From NCBI RefSeq assembly GCF_001723175.1, contig NC_064652.1, positions 2,604,001 to 2,668,000 on the forward strand: a stretch of 64,000 nucleotides of DNA, read 5' to 3'. Below are positions 34,497 to 46,764 of this stretch, one piece after another (position 1 is the first letter of the stretch; the number at the start of each line of letters is the position of its first letter). The position numbers and the translations under genes were made by a program. The stretch is from Penicillium oxalicum (taxonomy: Eukaryota; Ascomycota; Eurotiomycetes; Eurotiales; Aspergillaceae). The notes under the pieces are model-generated. The model had not been told where the DNA came from and did not search any database. It was given only the letters and a program-made list of their open reading frames with translations.

Positions 34497-36747
34497 TTAA
34501 GTCGCTCGATCCTTCTGTTCCAGTTTGCCCACTAATCGCTTCATACCCGCCCATTCCTCAGAGGGGACTTCTTCGGACGGCCCACCTAGCCCCTTGCCGA
34601 CCTCAAAGACGGTGACGACACCGTTAAGGCCACCAGTCGCGAGGCGTCGGCCTTCACGCTCTTCCCAGGCGACCTTGTTGAGACTGCGTGATGGTACTAC
34701 GCCGGGGCCACGCGAAGGGGAGGTCCGAACGACGGGGACCTCAGTGTCTGTGTACAGATCCCACACTTCGACGTTGCCAGCACCGTCGACGAGCGAGAAC
34801 ACTCCGGGTCGGTGGGGTGACCACCGCGCGTCGTAGACCACATCGTCACGAACAATGTCCAAAATAGGCGAGACGACTTGGGCCGGAGCCATTCCGGATG
34901 TCAAAGCCGCAGTGGTCGCGGGGGGTCGCACGCGCCAAAGTTTAACACTCCAGTCCAGACTGGAGCTCAGCATAAGGTCTCCCAAATCAACTGGACCGCG
35001 GGCAGGATGGAATGCCGTAGACATGATCGGAGCTCCATGCCCTCGGTATGCGAGGCGGTGGTCAGTCCCAGCCTTAGCTCCTGCCCGATCGTAACGATGG
35101 CAGGGATAAATACCCCCCTCCTCCGTACCGACGATGAAGAAAGTAGGATCAGATTGAGGGAAAGACATGGTTGTGGGCGCGAGATCTTCTGTTTTGGATG
35201 GGGGAGGGGTCGTCAACTCCAGGTATTCTTGCGGCTGCGATAGCATGTCGACCGTCCAGCCACAAACAACTCCGTCGGTGGAGACAGTCAGGATATTATG
35301 TGCGTTTTGAGTACCAATGATCGAGATGCTGTAGACGGGATGAGTATGTCCGGAGCCGGTCAATGGGGTCTTTTGCACGGGGGCGCCGCCACCAGCCCGT
35401 GACGATCGAGTATCCCATAGAAGCACCTGGCCCGAATATGAACCTCCGACAATCAAGTTAGGATGGAAGGGTGAGAATTTCGCGGTGAGAATGTCGGAAG
35501 TAGAATGAAACACATATTCGGGCCGAGAGTGCAGATGCTGATTCCAAACCTGGACAAGCCCATCGGGTTCATGAGGAGCTGATGGATTTTTGGTGTATGA
35601 GGCGAGAACAAGCTCAGGGAACTGTGGCTGAGTCAGTAACAGGGAAGAAGGGGAAGAAGAAGAAAAAGAAGAAGCAGCAAAGGAAGACTTCCTGCTTCGG
35701 AGATTGGGGATCCCTCACCTTTGGAGAAAAACTGAGATCGGTGATCATGCGCTTCTTGCTCCAACGTTCATCGTAGAATTGGCAGACTTCTCGAATTCCC
35801 CGCCTCTTCTTTCCAGTTTCTTCATCCTCTTCCATGTCTCCATTTATGCCAAGCTCGTAGTCAGCCAGAACGTCATATTCTTCGTCCAATGCCCGCTCAA
35901 TCACCTTGGAGGAACGCTCAACAAAGTCTAAGAAATCGTTGGACGAGGTGACTGCCTTTAATTCATCATCGTCGAGCATGCGCATTGGATAGCGGACTTG
36001 CGTTGAATGTGTCATGCTATCAGACCCCGTGCCTCTGTTTGCCATCTGTAGCTCTTCCTCGATCTCTTTGCGAATCTTCTGCCGAATTTCCTCATCGCGC
36101 TCCCGGTCCCGCCGACTCAGTCGCTTACTCGATCTTGAGACGCCAGCGTCTCCCTCAGCATCCTCAGCATCGGAGCCGGGTTCAGATCGAGGTGGCGATT
36201 GCAAGTCATCTGTCTGAATGGCCTTGCTGTACGTGACAAGCTCTGGCTTTGGTTCAGGGGCAGGCGTGGTCTGAATCTCCGACGCGGAGTACGTGTATGC
36301 CTGTCCATCGCCGATCGTTTGCACAGCGACAGACTGCAAGGGTGGCCGAGATGATGGCGATTGGGTTTCCACGTTATCACCACTAAGTTGACTGGCACTG
36401 AGAACAGAGTTGGGGCGACTTCCTTTTCGCGACGGGCCCTCCGCACCATGGCTAAGGGAAGCTGAACCTGGGCGGTCGACCAGGCGTGAAATTAAATCAT
36501 CGAGCTCAGCCCGACTATCGGTACGACTAGGGACAGGTGAGGCGATCTGAACGCATTCTCAGTCAGCTGGCAAGTTGACTCGTGAATTATGAGCGTTTCC
36601 CCAAGCGGCATTTACCTCTGAAGCATCACCGATACTATTCCGATTATTCGAAAACTCTCTTTGGCGCAATTCACGCTGCTTCTTGAGCTCAGCTAGCTTC
36701 GCCCGTTTCGCCAAAATCTCATTTTTGCGCTGTTGAATGGTTGACAT
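34497..36747 (-). CDS. nudI: Cytoplasmic dynein intermediate chain
   Basis: This is the non-catalytic subunit that links the dynein heavy chain to light chains and dynactin, needed for nuclear migration and retrograde transport. Exons 36747-36616, 36546-35719 and 35627-34497 give 696 residues, normal for the family. The N-terminus is a charged helix (KNEILAKRAKLAELKKQRELRQRE) that in relatives binds dynactin p150. Light-chain docking sites follow with EIQTT and YSKAIQTDD near residues 148-158. A basic-acidic coiled segment (RDRERDEEIRQKIRKEIEEEL) precedes a C-terminal WD40 propeller with VLLWDTRSS, SLDWSVKLWRV and VEVWDLYTD. The 132-nt first exon and the intron phases are consistent. It is divergent from the ATP synthase subunit e gene. 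Confidence 0.95.
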
Positions 36748-37041
36748 TTCGAGCTCGCCAGCAGTTCAAGCACATTCAAAGCTATGTTGATCACCAGGAA
36801 TTGTAGATGTACCCGTACTAATGTTGTTGTCCTGCGGGCGGGTTTGGAGGGGATGACATAAGCCGCCCAGGTCCCGGGAACGGCGCCGGAAAAACTCGCG
36901 CTGAACAGGGACTGAACCACCTCGCCTTGTCCAAACCCGAGGATTCATTGCCATTGACGGTTGACAGTTGTTGAACGGTCCCTCGGATTTCTCACTCATT
37001 CCTTCTTGCTCTTCGATCCGGTTTCCAGCAACCTCGCAGAA
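36748..37041. promoter_or_regulatory. Short divergent promoter, dynein chain / ATP synthase e
   Basis: Only 294 bp separate the two start codons, so the two housekeeping genes share a compact bidirectional promoter. Confidence 0.6.
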
Positions 37042-37532
37042 ATGGCCAGCACTCAGGGTGTCAACGTGAGTCCCCATCGGCCCAGAATCCACCCCCATCG
37101 CAACGTGACGCAAGTGAGATCGGATGTCTAATCGGCCATTGCCTCTTCCCAGGTCTTCCGCTACTCGGCTCTCGTTGCCGGTCTCATCTACGGTGTCTAC
37201 CACCAGTCATCCATCACCCAGGCCGCCAAGCGCACGGAGATTGAGCACGAGTACGCCCGCAAGGAGCGCTTGATCGAGCAGGCCAAGGCCGAATACAGGA
37301 AGAAGACCCAGCCCAAGCAGGAGACCACCACACAATCAAGTGGATGTACGTGACGCGACTGCCTTTTCCAAACAATACCGTTGAAGACCAGCGCCTTTTG
37401 GGCTGCTTAGGTCTATCGTCTCGGATACACGGTGCTAACCGGTCTCTCATTCTTTCAGTGATCACCGACTTTGAAGACCCCAAGTTCGACCTCGAGGCTT
37501 TCTTGCTGGCCAAGGCCAAGGAGAACCCTTGA
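37042..37532 (+). CDS. TIM11: Mitochondrial F1Fo-ATP synthase subunit e
   Basis: This small inner-membrane subunit supports ATP synthase dimerisation and cristae shape. Three exons (37042-37065, 37153-37345, 37459-37532) give 96 residues. VFRYSALVAGLIYGVYHQ is the single N-terminal membrane segment, with the Gly-rich face known to mediate dimer contacts. A long charged helix follows (KRTEIEHEYARKERLIEQAKAEYRKK), then a Thr/Gln linker and the acidic tail DFEDPKFDLEAFLLAKAKENP. Size, topology and gene structure with a 24-nt first exon fit fungal subunit e. Confidence 0.93.
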
Positions 37533-37975
37533 ATAAGCTGAGATATGGTATAGAGGAGGGATGGATACGCATTTGCCTGCCATGCTCGCACATCCCCCCA
37601 GGGTATTAAATGCGATTGCTCGGGTCCATTCACTGTACGATTGTTCGGGTCTAATTTGCCCCCGAGTTGCAACATTGCGAGCGAAAGATGCAATGATTTT
37701 CTTTTGATTTGTTTTCTTTTACTCATCATTTTAGACGTTATCATATGGGTCCTGTACATACCCTGGGCTATCGTGCGACTGTACACTACAGTTGGACCCC
37801 AAGAAAAGAGCAAAATGATCGTATTACGCACTTTTGAGAACTCGCGGCTGCACTCGCGTCGCGTTTACAAACATCCCTGTCAGCCATGACTCCCAGCCAC
37901 CAGTATTGACCGCGCAACGAGTGAAGGTGAATGAAAGCGGCGATTCCGGTACGCCATTGATGTGACCCTCCTCCC
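37533..37975. other. Convergent 3' region
   Basis: Trailer DNA between ATP synthase subunit e and CSN8; nothing else is seen. Confidence 0.5.
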
Positions 37976-38775
37976 CTAGTCGCGTTTGCCTAGCAAGGCC
38001 ATCGTGTCGAAGAAGGCGTTGGTCGAGTGTTGAGCCTCGGTCTGCACGACGATGGGGGAGGGGAATAGTAGCTTCGCTGTCGAGTCCCATTTCCAACCGC
38101 AGCTGGTGAACTTGCTAATCACCGAAGACTCCCCACTCTCTAGCGCTTGTGGATCCAGACCAAGGTAGCTTGCTGCGACATCAGGTCTGATAGCTTCGTA
38201 GGATTTACTGACCGCGATTAACGTTTCGTCTTGGAAGAAACCTGAATCACGCTGAAATCAGCATTGAGCGTTCAATGGAAAGGTCCGGTACCCATGGATT
38301 GCACTCGTACCGTCAAATCTCCGGATTAGTGGTCGTATCGCTTGCGGCCAGGGGATCTCTCGGAGAATCTGATACACTTGGCCATGTTGAGTTTGCCACA
38401 AGGCTCGAAGGAGCGTCAGGCAATTCTGAGTTGACGTGTCTGAGTTTCGAAGGGCGTCTGGCACTCTTTGCGTCAAGGCGCGAGCTTCGGAGCTGTGAAG
38501 CCAACAGGTCATGTGTGAGCGCAAGTCATTGCCAACGAATGAAACTCAAGATGCGCTTACAGCTGATTCGTGAGAAGGTGAGCGAAGAAGAAGCTTGAAT
38601 AAAACACGCTCAATAGTTCATTGTGTTCCCCTCCTGACCCGGCATTTGTTGAGACAGAAGCCAGCAGAGCCGCCTCGATTTCATATCGTGACAAAACTTC
38701 ATAAAGCTGTGACGGTGGAAGGTTGGACGCAGCCACAGTCGAAAGCTGGTTCAGTGTGAGAGGAGGAAGCTCCAT
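37976..38775 (-). CDS. csnH: COP9 signalosome subunit 8
   Basis: This is a PCI-type subunit of the COP9 signalosome, which removes Nedd8 from cullin ubiquitin ligases. Exons 38775-38561, 38492-38311 and 38241-37976 give 220 residues. The N-terminal helical repeats include LPPSQLYEVLSRYEIEAALL and a conserved FAHLLTNQL; QNCLTLLRALWQTQHGQVYQILREIPWP follows. The PCI-like end carries VSKSYEAIRPDVAASYLGLD and FTSCGWKWD. The third exon uses the second of two nearby acceptors, because the first gives an immediate stop. Identification rests on this motif order; an alternative is another small PCI protein such as Rpn12, but the CGWKWD-type ending and length favour CSN8. Confidence 0.82.
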
Positions 38776-39157
38776 TTTAGATTCAGCCGGAGCTAACTCG
38801 GAGTTGTCTTGCCTGAATGCAATGAAAAAGCTGATGTGGAAGCTGAAAGTTGAATAAATAAGATTCTGCTTTAAATTTTGGGTAGATTCAATGTGAATAA
38901 GGACAAAGAACGACGAGGCTGTGAAGTACGAGCGGCGATCTCTCCATCTGCGATTGATTGCGGGGAGCAGTCGGAGGTGGCGCGTTTTCCCCGATGCAAT
39001 GCCAAGACTCCAGAAGTGACCACCTTTCGCAGCTCTTCTTCCTCCACATCATCAACCCGGCGCTCAAAGAACACCCATTGGCGCCTCCGCCCAATTCCTT
39101 TTCTAATTTCATGTTTTTCTCTTGATTCCTGGACTTTTCTCCATTTTGCTGGCCATT
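38776..39157. promoter_or_regulatory. Divergent promoter CSN8 / STT3
   Basis: The 382 bp between start codons hold both promoters. The STT3 side is pyrimidine-rich just before its ATG, as is common in fungal leaders. Confidence 0.5.
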
Positions 39158-41665
39158 ATGGCCCAATCTTCGCCCCTCGACATTGTGCTGAAAGGCAGCT
39201 CCGGTCAAAGCACACGCGGTCTGCTGCGGATCATCATCCTGCTAACAATTGCGGCGGCAGCCGTAGCTAGTCGTCTGTTCAGTGTTATTCGTATGCGACT
39301 CCTTGCTATATCTTCTTTATAGACCACTGCTAATTTGGAATTGCAGGATTTGAAAGTATTATTCACGAGTGTATGCGCCGCCCTGAATCTTCCAGATCGA
39401 CATCAACTCTAGCTCGGCCTCATCCATCCTGGAATGCTAACCTTCTTCATTCGCAGTCGATCCGTGGTTCAACTTTCGTGCAACAAAGTATCTGGTTCAG
39501 AATGGGTTCTATAGCTTCTGGGACTGGTTTGATGACCGTATGTAATTCTACTGTCGTCAGCTATCTATACATCGATGCGTTGCTAACGCCAGCTGCTTTG
39601 CTGCACAGGAACATGGCATCCCCTGGGCCGTGTCACTGGTGGCACTCTGTACCCCGGTCTGATGGTGACTAGCGGTGTTATCTACCACATCCTCCGATTC
39701 CTCACTATCCCCGTTGACATTCGCAATGTGTGTGTCCTTCTTGCCCCTGGGTTCTCAGGCTTGACAGCGCTTGCCATGTATCTCTTGACATGCGAGATGT
39801 CCACCTCGCCCTCTGCTGGTCTTCTCGCCGCGGCTTTCATGGGTATTGCCCCCGGTTACATTTCTCGATCCGTGGCGGGAAGTTACGATAACGAGGCTAT
39901 CGCCATCTTCCTGCTGGTCTTTACCTTCTTCCTCTGGATCAAGGCCGTCAAGAACGGATCGATCATGTGGGGGGCTCTGACTGCTCTGTTCTATGGATAC
40001 ATGGTCTCAGCATGGGGTGGATATGTTTTCATTACCAACCTCATTCCACTGCATGTGTTCGTCCTCCTTTGCATGGGTCGCTATAGCTCTCGTGTGTACA
40101 TCAGCTACACCACCTGGTATGCCCTTGGAACATTGGGCAGCATGCAAATTCCCTTTGTCGGATTCCTTCCGATTCGCAACAGTGACCACATGTCCGCTCT
40201 CGGTGTCTTTGGTCTGATTCAGCTTGTTGCATTCGCGGAATTTGTCCGAGGATTTTTGCCTGGCAAGCAGTTCCAGAAGCTCCTAACCGCAATGGTCTTG
40301 CTCACCTTCGGACTCGGTTTCGGCGGTCTTGTGCTCCTTTCCGTGTCGGGCATCATCGCTCCCTGGAGCGGTCGTTTCTATTCACTCTGGGATACTGGAT
40401 ACGCGAAGATTCATATTCCTATCATCGCCTCCGTGTCTGAGCACCAGCCTACCGCCTGGCCCGCTTTCTTCTTTGACCTCAACTTCCTCATCTGGCTCTT
40501 CCCAGCCGGTGTTTTCATGTGCTTCCAAAAGCTGAAGGATGAGCACGTCTTCGTCATTATCTACGCAGTGCTCGCAAGTTACTTCGCCGGCGTGATGGTC
40601 CGTTTGATGCTGACCCTGACTCCTATCGTCTGTGTTGCTGCCGCGTTGGCCCTGTCTAGCATTCTGGATAGCTTCTTGACCATGGGGCGACCCAGCGCTG
40701 ATGCAAAGGCCAAAGCTAGTGCGGAGGACTTAAAGTCACTCCGATCGGCCTCCAAGCCAATTGTGGGTATCTACTCGCTTGCTTCTAAGCTCACGGTTTC
40801 AGCCTCCGTCACTGTGTACTTGCTTCTCTTTGTTTCTCACTGCACTTGGGTCACTTCCAACGCCTACTCGTCCCCTTCGGTGGTCTTAGCCAGTCGCATG
40901 CCCGACGGTAGCCAATTCATCATTGATGATTACCGCGAGGCCTACTACTGGCTTCGCCAGAACACTCCGGATAACGCCAAAATCATGTCCTGGTGGGACT
41001 ATGGCTATCAGATTGGTGGTATGGCCGACCGTCCCACGCTCGTCGACAACAACACTTGGAACAACACCCACATTGCGACCGTCGGTAAGGCCATGAGCTC
41101 TCGTGAGGAGGTCAGCTACCCCATTTTGCGCCAACATGATGTGGACTATGTTCTGGTGGTCTTCGGTGGATTGCTGGGCTATTCCGGTGATGATCTCAAC
41201 AAGTTCCTGTGGATGGTCCGTATTGCCGAAGGCATCTGGCCCGACGAGGTGAAGGAACGGGATTATTTTACTTCCCGCGGCGAATACCGCGTCGACGACG
41301 AGGCTACCCCGACCATGCGTAACAGCTTGATGTAAGTTGCCCGCCCACTGTTATCTCCCTCGCTTCCAATTCTGACCTCGTTGCCCTTTTCCAGGTACAA
41401 AATGTCATACCACAACTTCCAATCTCTCTTCCCCGCTGGCCAAGCCGTTGACCGGGTTCGTGGTTCCCGTGTGCCGGCCGAGAGCCCGCAGCTTGACACC
41501 CTTGAGGAGGCCTTCACCAGTGAGAACTGGATCATTCGAATCTACAAGGTCAAGGACCTGGACAACTTTGGCCGTGACCACAGCAACGCGGTCGCCTTCG
41601 ACAAGGGTCTGAAGCGGAAGCGCGCGGCGAAGAAGAAGGGTCCTCGTGTTCTGCGAACAGAGTAG
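39158..41665 (+). CDS. STT3: Oligosaccharyltransferase catalytic subunit STT3
   Basis: This ER membrane enzyme transfers the preassembled glycan from dolichyl pyrophosphate to Asn in N-X-S/T sites. Five exons (39158-39290, 39347-39370, 39457-39537, 39609-41331, 41395-41665) give 743 residues. [15 protein letters not shown] holds the first metal-site Asp, [10 protein letters not shown] (about 354-359) is the external-loop catalytic Glu motif, and [10 protein letters not shown] holds the signature WWDYG at about 541-545. [11 protein letters not shown] follows, with two potential self-glycosylation sites. A basic tail ([12 protein letters not shown]) ends the protein. The 24-nt second exon is unusually small but its phases fit. 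It is a secretory-pathway essential gene, here a window-mate of PMT4. Confidence 0.97.
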
Positions 41666-42586
41666 ACCTGCTTTTTCACTTAGACTTTTGTTTCTGTTTT
41701 CTTTTTATATTCTCACTCGCCGGTTGTTTGCGCTCGTGGCTCGCCGGCCTTTCGGGTCTGAATAGTCCCGAAAGAGTTTCCATGTACTTCGTCTGTTCAT
41801 ATCTCATTTTACAAAAGAAGACTTTGAGACAATAAGCATGTGATTGCGCCTGCGCGTATTCCGCTAGTCCCATGCTTCAGTCACTCATGAATCCAGACAG
41901 CTCTGTTGACGCACCCACGAACGGTCTTCCACCTGGTCCTAGATATGCATGGCCCTTTGACTCAGGCTCGAGTGGGATTTAGATACGAACGCACTCGTGT
42001 ACTCGGCTAGAATAATATCCCCAAGGGTCTCATGTGTTGATCCCTGTCTGCCGGTTAGACACCATGTCGGAGTTTCAGGATTCGTGTGGACTGTATGCTG
42101 GGGGTCTGACAGGGTCCCTCACTGGCCCTCGTCGGTCCCTTTTGAAAATTTCCCCAAATCAATCAGGAAAAAGTTGTAGAAAAGGATTCATCAGGCTTGC
42201 ATGTCGTGACCAGAAGAGAAGAGAATCATATTCATATTTGACAGATAGTTTCACGAGGACAACAGCAGCCAAACCACAACGTCCCCTCTGTACAAACAAT
42301 CCAAGCCCACAAATCAAAACCGCTGAGCCCGCAAACCCCATCGCAATCAAAGGGAGTTGCCGGTCCAGAAAGACTCCATAACCCCATTGTGCTCTAATGA
42401 AGGATCTCTGCCGAAGGACCCGGTTAACCATCTGGTTCTGGCTGGGTCGAGATGGCCCCTCGGCGTATACAACCCTCCCGGAAGTATATTTTGGTATTGT
42501 ACACGCTCAGTTTCGCAATTGATCGAAGCGTAGCAGAGGTGAGCGAACGAGCCCAAAAGAGGCACCGTGTACCGTCTGCGTTGAGT
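41666..42586. other. Convergent 3' region between STT3 and COA3
   Basis: Over 900 bp of trailer and intergenic DNA. Short open frames on both strands overlap one another and carry no motif; I see no further gene. Confidence 0.5.
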
Positions 42587-43058
42587 TTACTTCTGCTCGG
42601 GCAATTTTTGGGCCGGGGCATCGGGCACCTTGACGTCGGAGAACTCTTCTTGGCCGACGGCGCGGATTGTGTACGAATCTGAGTAGAAACAGAGACGACT
42701 CTGACGTTAGCGAGCTGGTCTTTGAATCATTTTCGGTGATCGAGGAAGCGAGTGCTGCTGCGCATTCCTAGCCCCGGAACAGAGTGTCGCGCACCAACGA
42801 ACGGTGCGACAAGGGCAGGAAACCGACTGCAGTATCTCCAGGGGCATACTTACAGACAGCAATTGTGAAGGCGAACAGGCTGAACCCAGTCACGGCATTC
42901 TTGAAAAGATATGGGCGGCGGGCACGCAAAAGGGCGGCGCCGGCGCGGTAGTCCTTGCCGTAGTACGTCGAGTTGAAGCTATGTGGGCACCATGGAAGTC
43001 AGCGTACACTGTGGCTTCTGGTCAGTGCTCGAGGTTTCACGTACATTCCGCTGGCCAT
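42587..43058 (-). CDS. COA3: Cytochrome c oxidase assembly factor 3 (Coa3)
   Basis: This small inner-membrane protein stabilises newly made Cox1 and regulates its translation. Exons 43058-43045 (14 nt), 42978-42854 and 42678-42587 give 76 residues. The phase-2 junction after the 14-nt exon is required to enter the conserved frame FNSTYYGKDYRAGAALLRARRPYLFKN, and only the GTACGT donor satisfies it. One membrane helix (AVTGFSLFAFTIAVYSYTI) is followed by RAVGQEEFSDVKVPDAP, the typical Coa3 tail. The gene is too exon-poor to show as one long frame, but the motif order is characteristic. Confidence 0.88.
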
Positions 43059-43989
43059 GGTGTGTTGTGTGTATGTGTGGTTGTGGGACTTGACAAAGCG
43101 TGAGAAGATCGAATGTCGGAGTGGTCGGCGATCATTCGATGTCCGGCCGAGATGTCGGAGGTCTTGGCGTTTAAGTACTTTTTGGGTACATCCGCCCGAA
43201 GTCTCGGAGGACTGCGCAAGGTATACATTGTGGTAGATGGTGACTCTTGTCGGCAACCCGACACGACTACTGTAATTTTCATTTTTGTAAACTCAATCGT
43301 ATGAGGGCACTAGGCTAGTAGGTAATTACCTTAGTAAAGGTAAGAGTGTATCTGATTTTCTGTTGTGAGAGCTTCGATAGAGATGATCATACGCTTGTTG
43401 TATACATGTTAGATCCATCACTGGTCCATGTATGTAGTGTAGCGTAGCGAGATATAGATTCTCAGCACAACGTTCGAATACAATTTTTTTTGGCTTCTCA
43501 AGCTTAAAAAGAATCAAGAATTTAGTGATTGAATTTAAGATTCATTCTACAAAGGGAACCGTGTGTCCCTTCAAGGCATTGGCCGGCCAAAGTATAGCGG
43601 GCGAGACCAGAGGCGTATCGTGACACCCAAAAGAGATGACCAACTCGCGCGCCGAGCATCATCGGTCTTCTCCCCCAACTTTTCTCGCAGCCCCTGCGGC
43701 CTTCACTGTTCTCTCCTGTACCCACTCTCCGCACCAGGGAAAATTAACCGCCAACAGGTCGGTTGAGTGACTCTGACTGTGGTCATCTATCCTCTCCAAC
43801 TTTTGTCTTGCCATTTAATCCCGCTCTTTTGCAGTGCGACGCTGACGCTGCTGTCGCGTGTCTCCCGCCAACCTCAGCTCCGCGAGCGTATCCGAAGAGC
43901 TTCGTCCGTCCCTGCCCGCATTTCCGTCAGATCTCTCCATCGAATCTCAACTGGCGGATAACCCTCGTTAGATACCTTTCTGAGCGGCG
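43059..43989. promoter_or_regulatory. Divergent region COA3 / Pta1
   Basis: The 931 bp contain both promoters. An AT-rich middle (43280-43520) and a pyrimidine-rich leader before the Pta1 ATG are visible; no other gene is supported. Confidence 0.5.
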
Positions 43990-46764
43990 ATGGCTCAATC
44001 GCCTGACCAGGTCGTCGACCAGGTCGCACAGCTCAATGCCGCCCGGAAGCTCGTTCTCAGCGATGCCGCCCTCTACCCGCAAATCGTCAACGGCATCCTC
44101 CCCATTGTCGGAGCCACCGCCAGGCTAGAATTACGAAGATGGGGCGCGGACTTCCTAGCAGAGACATTCGCGACTCCAATACTTGCGACTTCCCAGAAAC
44201 AACAACTTGCTCCGACGGTCCTCGCCTCGATTCAAGAGATCCTCGCGCTTCCGGAGACAGACAGCGCGGTCCTCGCCAGCTTGATCCAGACATGCGCGAG
44301 TCTATATCCGCTCATCTTTCGTCATGTGTAGGTCCTTGAAAAGCGAAATGAAATGGGGGACCAGCCAGCGTTACAGAAACTAATGCGCTCACTAGTGTCA
44401 ATAACCCCAACGATAGCAAGGCGTGGGAAACGATGAACGCCGTGAAACAAGAAATTCTTCGCAAAATGGATTCCTTCCCTTGTTCGGTCAAAATCTGCTG
44501 TATCAAGTTCCTTCAGCGGGTAGTCCAGGTTCAGACACCCGGATTGATCGCGGACCCCAGAGTACGTTCGCCCATTTCCATCCCGTCCTCGATATCGGAT
44601 CCCCGTTACCTGCATACTTACACATAACAGCGGCCCGACCAGAATGAGACCTCTCTCGCCGTGGTGCCCCGGAACCACGCACTCCTGTCCATCCCACAAC
44701 TCGAGGCGGAGTCATCAGGCCTACTCGACCGACTCCTGGATGTACTGCACGAAGAGACATGGTCAGAAGCCGGAGACTGATTCTTCAATTGCTCAGAACA
44801 CCACACTGACTCATGTCTAGTAATCCACTCTTTGTGAACGCCACGCTCAATTGTCTGGCGCCTCTTATTCGTACACGACAATCAATTGCGAACAAAATTA
44901 TCCAGACCATCCTGGATTTCTTTCCCACGAAACATGTTCATCCGCCATTCACACCCACAGTCCGCGTTGGGGTCAAGTCAATGGAGAGAACCGCTCGCGC
45001 ATTGCTTTTCAATGTGATGAAAAAGTGAGTAGAGGTAGAGAGACAGGAGCTGGAATCATTCGCTCTTGATACGACATTTCTCACACGGTCTGCCTGCAGG
45101 AACCCTAGCCATCCACTCATGGGTAAAATGCAACAGTACATCGATCGCCTGATGCAGTCCCGACTGGAGGCGACTGAAGATGCTTCTCGGAAGCGTGGAT
45201 TGCCTGCTGAGCCCACAGATGGGCTGGACAACACGAAGAGGGCTCGCCTTGATGCGTTGACCCCACCGCCGCTCAAGATCCCTCCTCTGCCCCCAGGCCC
45301 GACCAGCTACGACCAGCTCTTCACCCTCACACAAGACATCGGTCTCTCCTCCTTCGATGTGAAGCAGCTTCCCCCTGATATTGTCGTGAAAATCGCTGTT
45401 CCCTTGTTGGCGCAAGTCAATCCGTCGCTGCTTACTCAAGCTGTAGATGTAAGTAGATTCCATATCTTGGCCCCGTGCACACCCCAGCTGATTCGGCTCT
45501 AGGCCATACGAAATCGATACGAAACCATCACGAAGGAGCAAAATCAAAAACGACAACAGCTACATCTAGCTGCCGCCACTGCAGCGACCGAAGACGACGA
45601 TGACTACGAACCCGACTATGAGCCGGAAGACGTTGGAGCAGATGCGCCGGGCGAGGCTGCTGCCATTGCACAGGAGGAGGCCGAACTGGAGCCGGATCTG
45701 GTCTCCTTGGGGCCATTCACCCTCCCCCAGCCACCGCCATTGTCTGAGGAAGAGGCCAGCGACGTCGGTCGCAGCGCCGTGTCCCGGGTGTTCGGCATGA
45801 TCGATGCCGTGGACGTGGCCTCATCTTCGTCCTCACAGAACAAGGCTCAGCAACTGGGCTTTGCACGACTCGCCGGAAGTACATTCGACAGGGAAGCTTG
45901 GGTCATTCTCCTTACTCGTCTGGCTACTCGCGCCCCAGCTGGCCTGGAGGGTGATGCCAAAGCCAAGAGTGGTTCAGCCTCGGCGAAACGGCAACCAGCA
46001 ATCTCTGATTCGATCCGAGAGACATTCTATCGGTACATCTTGGAAGATTTCCGACCTCGTCTCAAAGTCGGAATCACCTGGCTGAACGAGGAATGGTACA
46101 ATGATCGCGTTCGAATGAAAGCAGCAAACCAGGAGCGAACGAATGAAGACGAAGAAACCATGGTCACACTCTACTATGACACTTGGGTTCTCCGTTTGCT
46201 CGACGGCTTCTTACCATATCTTGATTCAAAGGACATCAAGATCTTGGTGCGCTTCCTCAGTGAAATCCCCGAGGTCACCATCGCTATCACGCAGCGAGTG
46301 GCAAGTCTAGCTCGGGATCCCGAGCGCGTAACTTTGACCGTACAAGCCCTGATGTGAGTATTTCTCGACGGACCGTTCCCTTGCCCATGATCTATGGCTT
46401 GATTCCCCTGTATCGAAGGTGCTCGAAGCTAATGTCCTATGCTCTCAGGTACCTGATCATGTTCCGCCCACCAGCGCGAGAAATGTGCCTCAACGCCCTA
46501 GAAGACGTTTATCAGACTTGTAAGTTCACTTCCATTTCATCCCTAACCATGGCTGCTCATCATCTACCACGACGCGGATTGTCGCTAACACATACTTTTC
46601 TACTCTCAGACGAGGAATCAAGACCCGCTGCTGGCAAAGTCCTCGCCAGGTGGCGCCCACAAGCACTACCTACGCCAGCTGAACAGACAACCACAAGGCC
46701 CGCGGAATCTACACAATCTGCGACGCCGACCGAGCCGCAACCACCGACGACAGCCTCAACATGA
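43990..46764 (+). CDS. PTA1: mRNA cleavage and polyadenylation factor subunit, Pta1/symplekin type
   Basis: This is a scaffold subunit of the pre-mRNA 3'-end processing complex (CPF). Eight exons are read: 43990-44327, 44396-44561, 44631-44761, 44821-45024, 45100-45448, 45503-46353, 46449-46519 and 46610-46764, giving 754 residues. The N-terminal helical HEAT-like region has ELRRWGADFLAETFA, CCIKFLQRVVQVQTPG and VKSMERTARALLFNVMKKNP. The segment QYIDRLMQSRLEATEDASRKR precedes a Pro-rich linker, and an acidic stretch (EDDDDYEPDYEPED) lies near the middle. The C-terminal half has TWLNEEWYNDR and YYDTWVLRLLDGFLPYLD. The third intron starts GTCAGA, a weak donor, but reading phase and conserved flanks support it. 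Identification is strong for the fungal Pta1/symplekin family. Confidence 0.93.

Noticed and set aside
7019..41665. PMT4 and STT3 as a glycosylation gene cluster
   Set aside because: They are 30 kb apart among unrelated housekeeping genes; co-occurrence is most likely chance.
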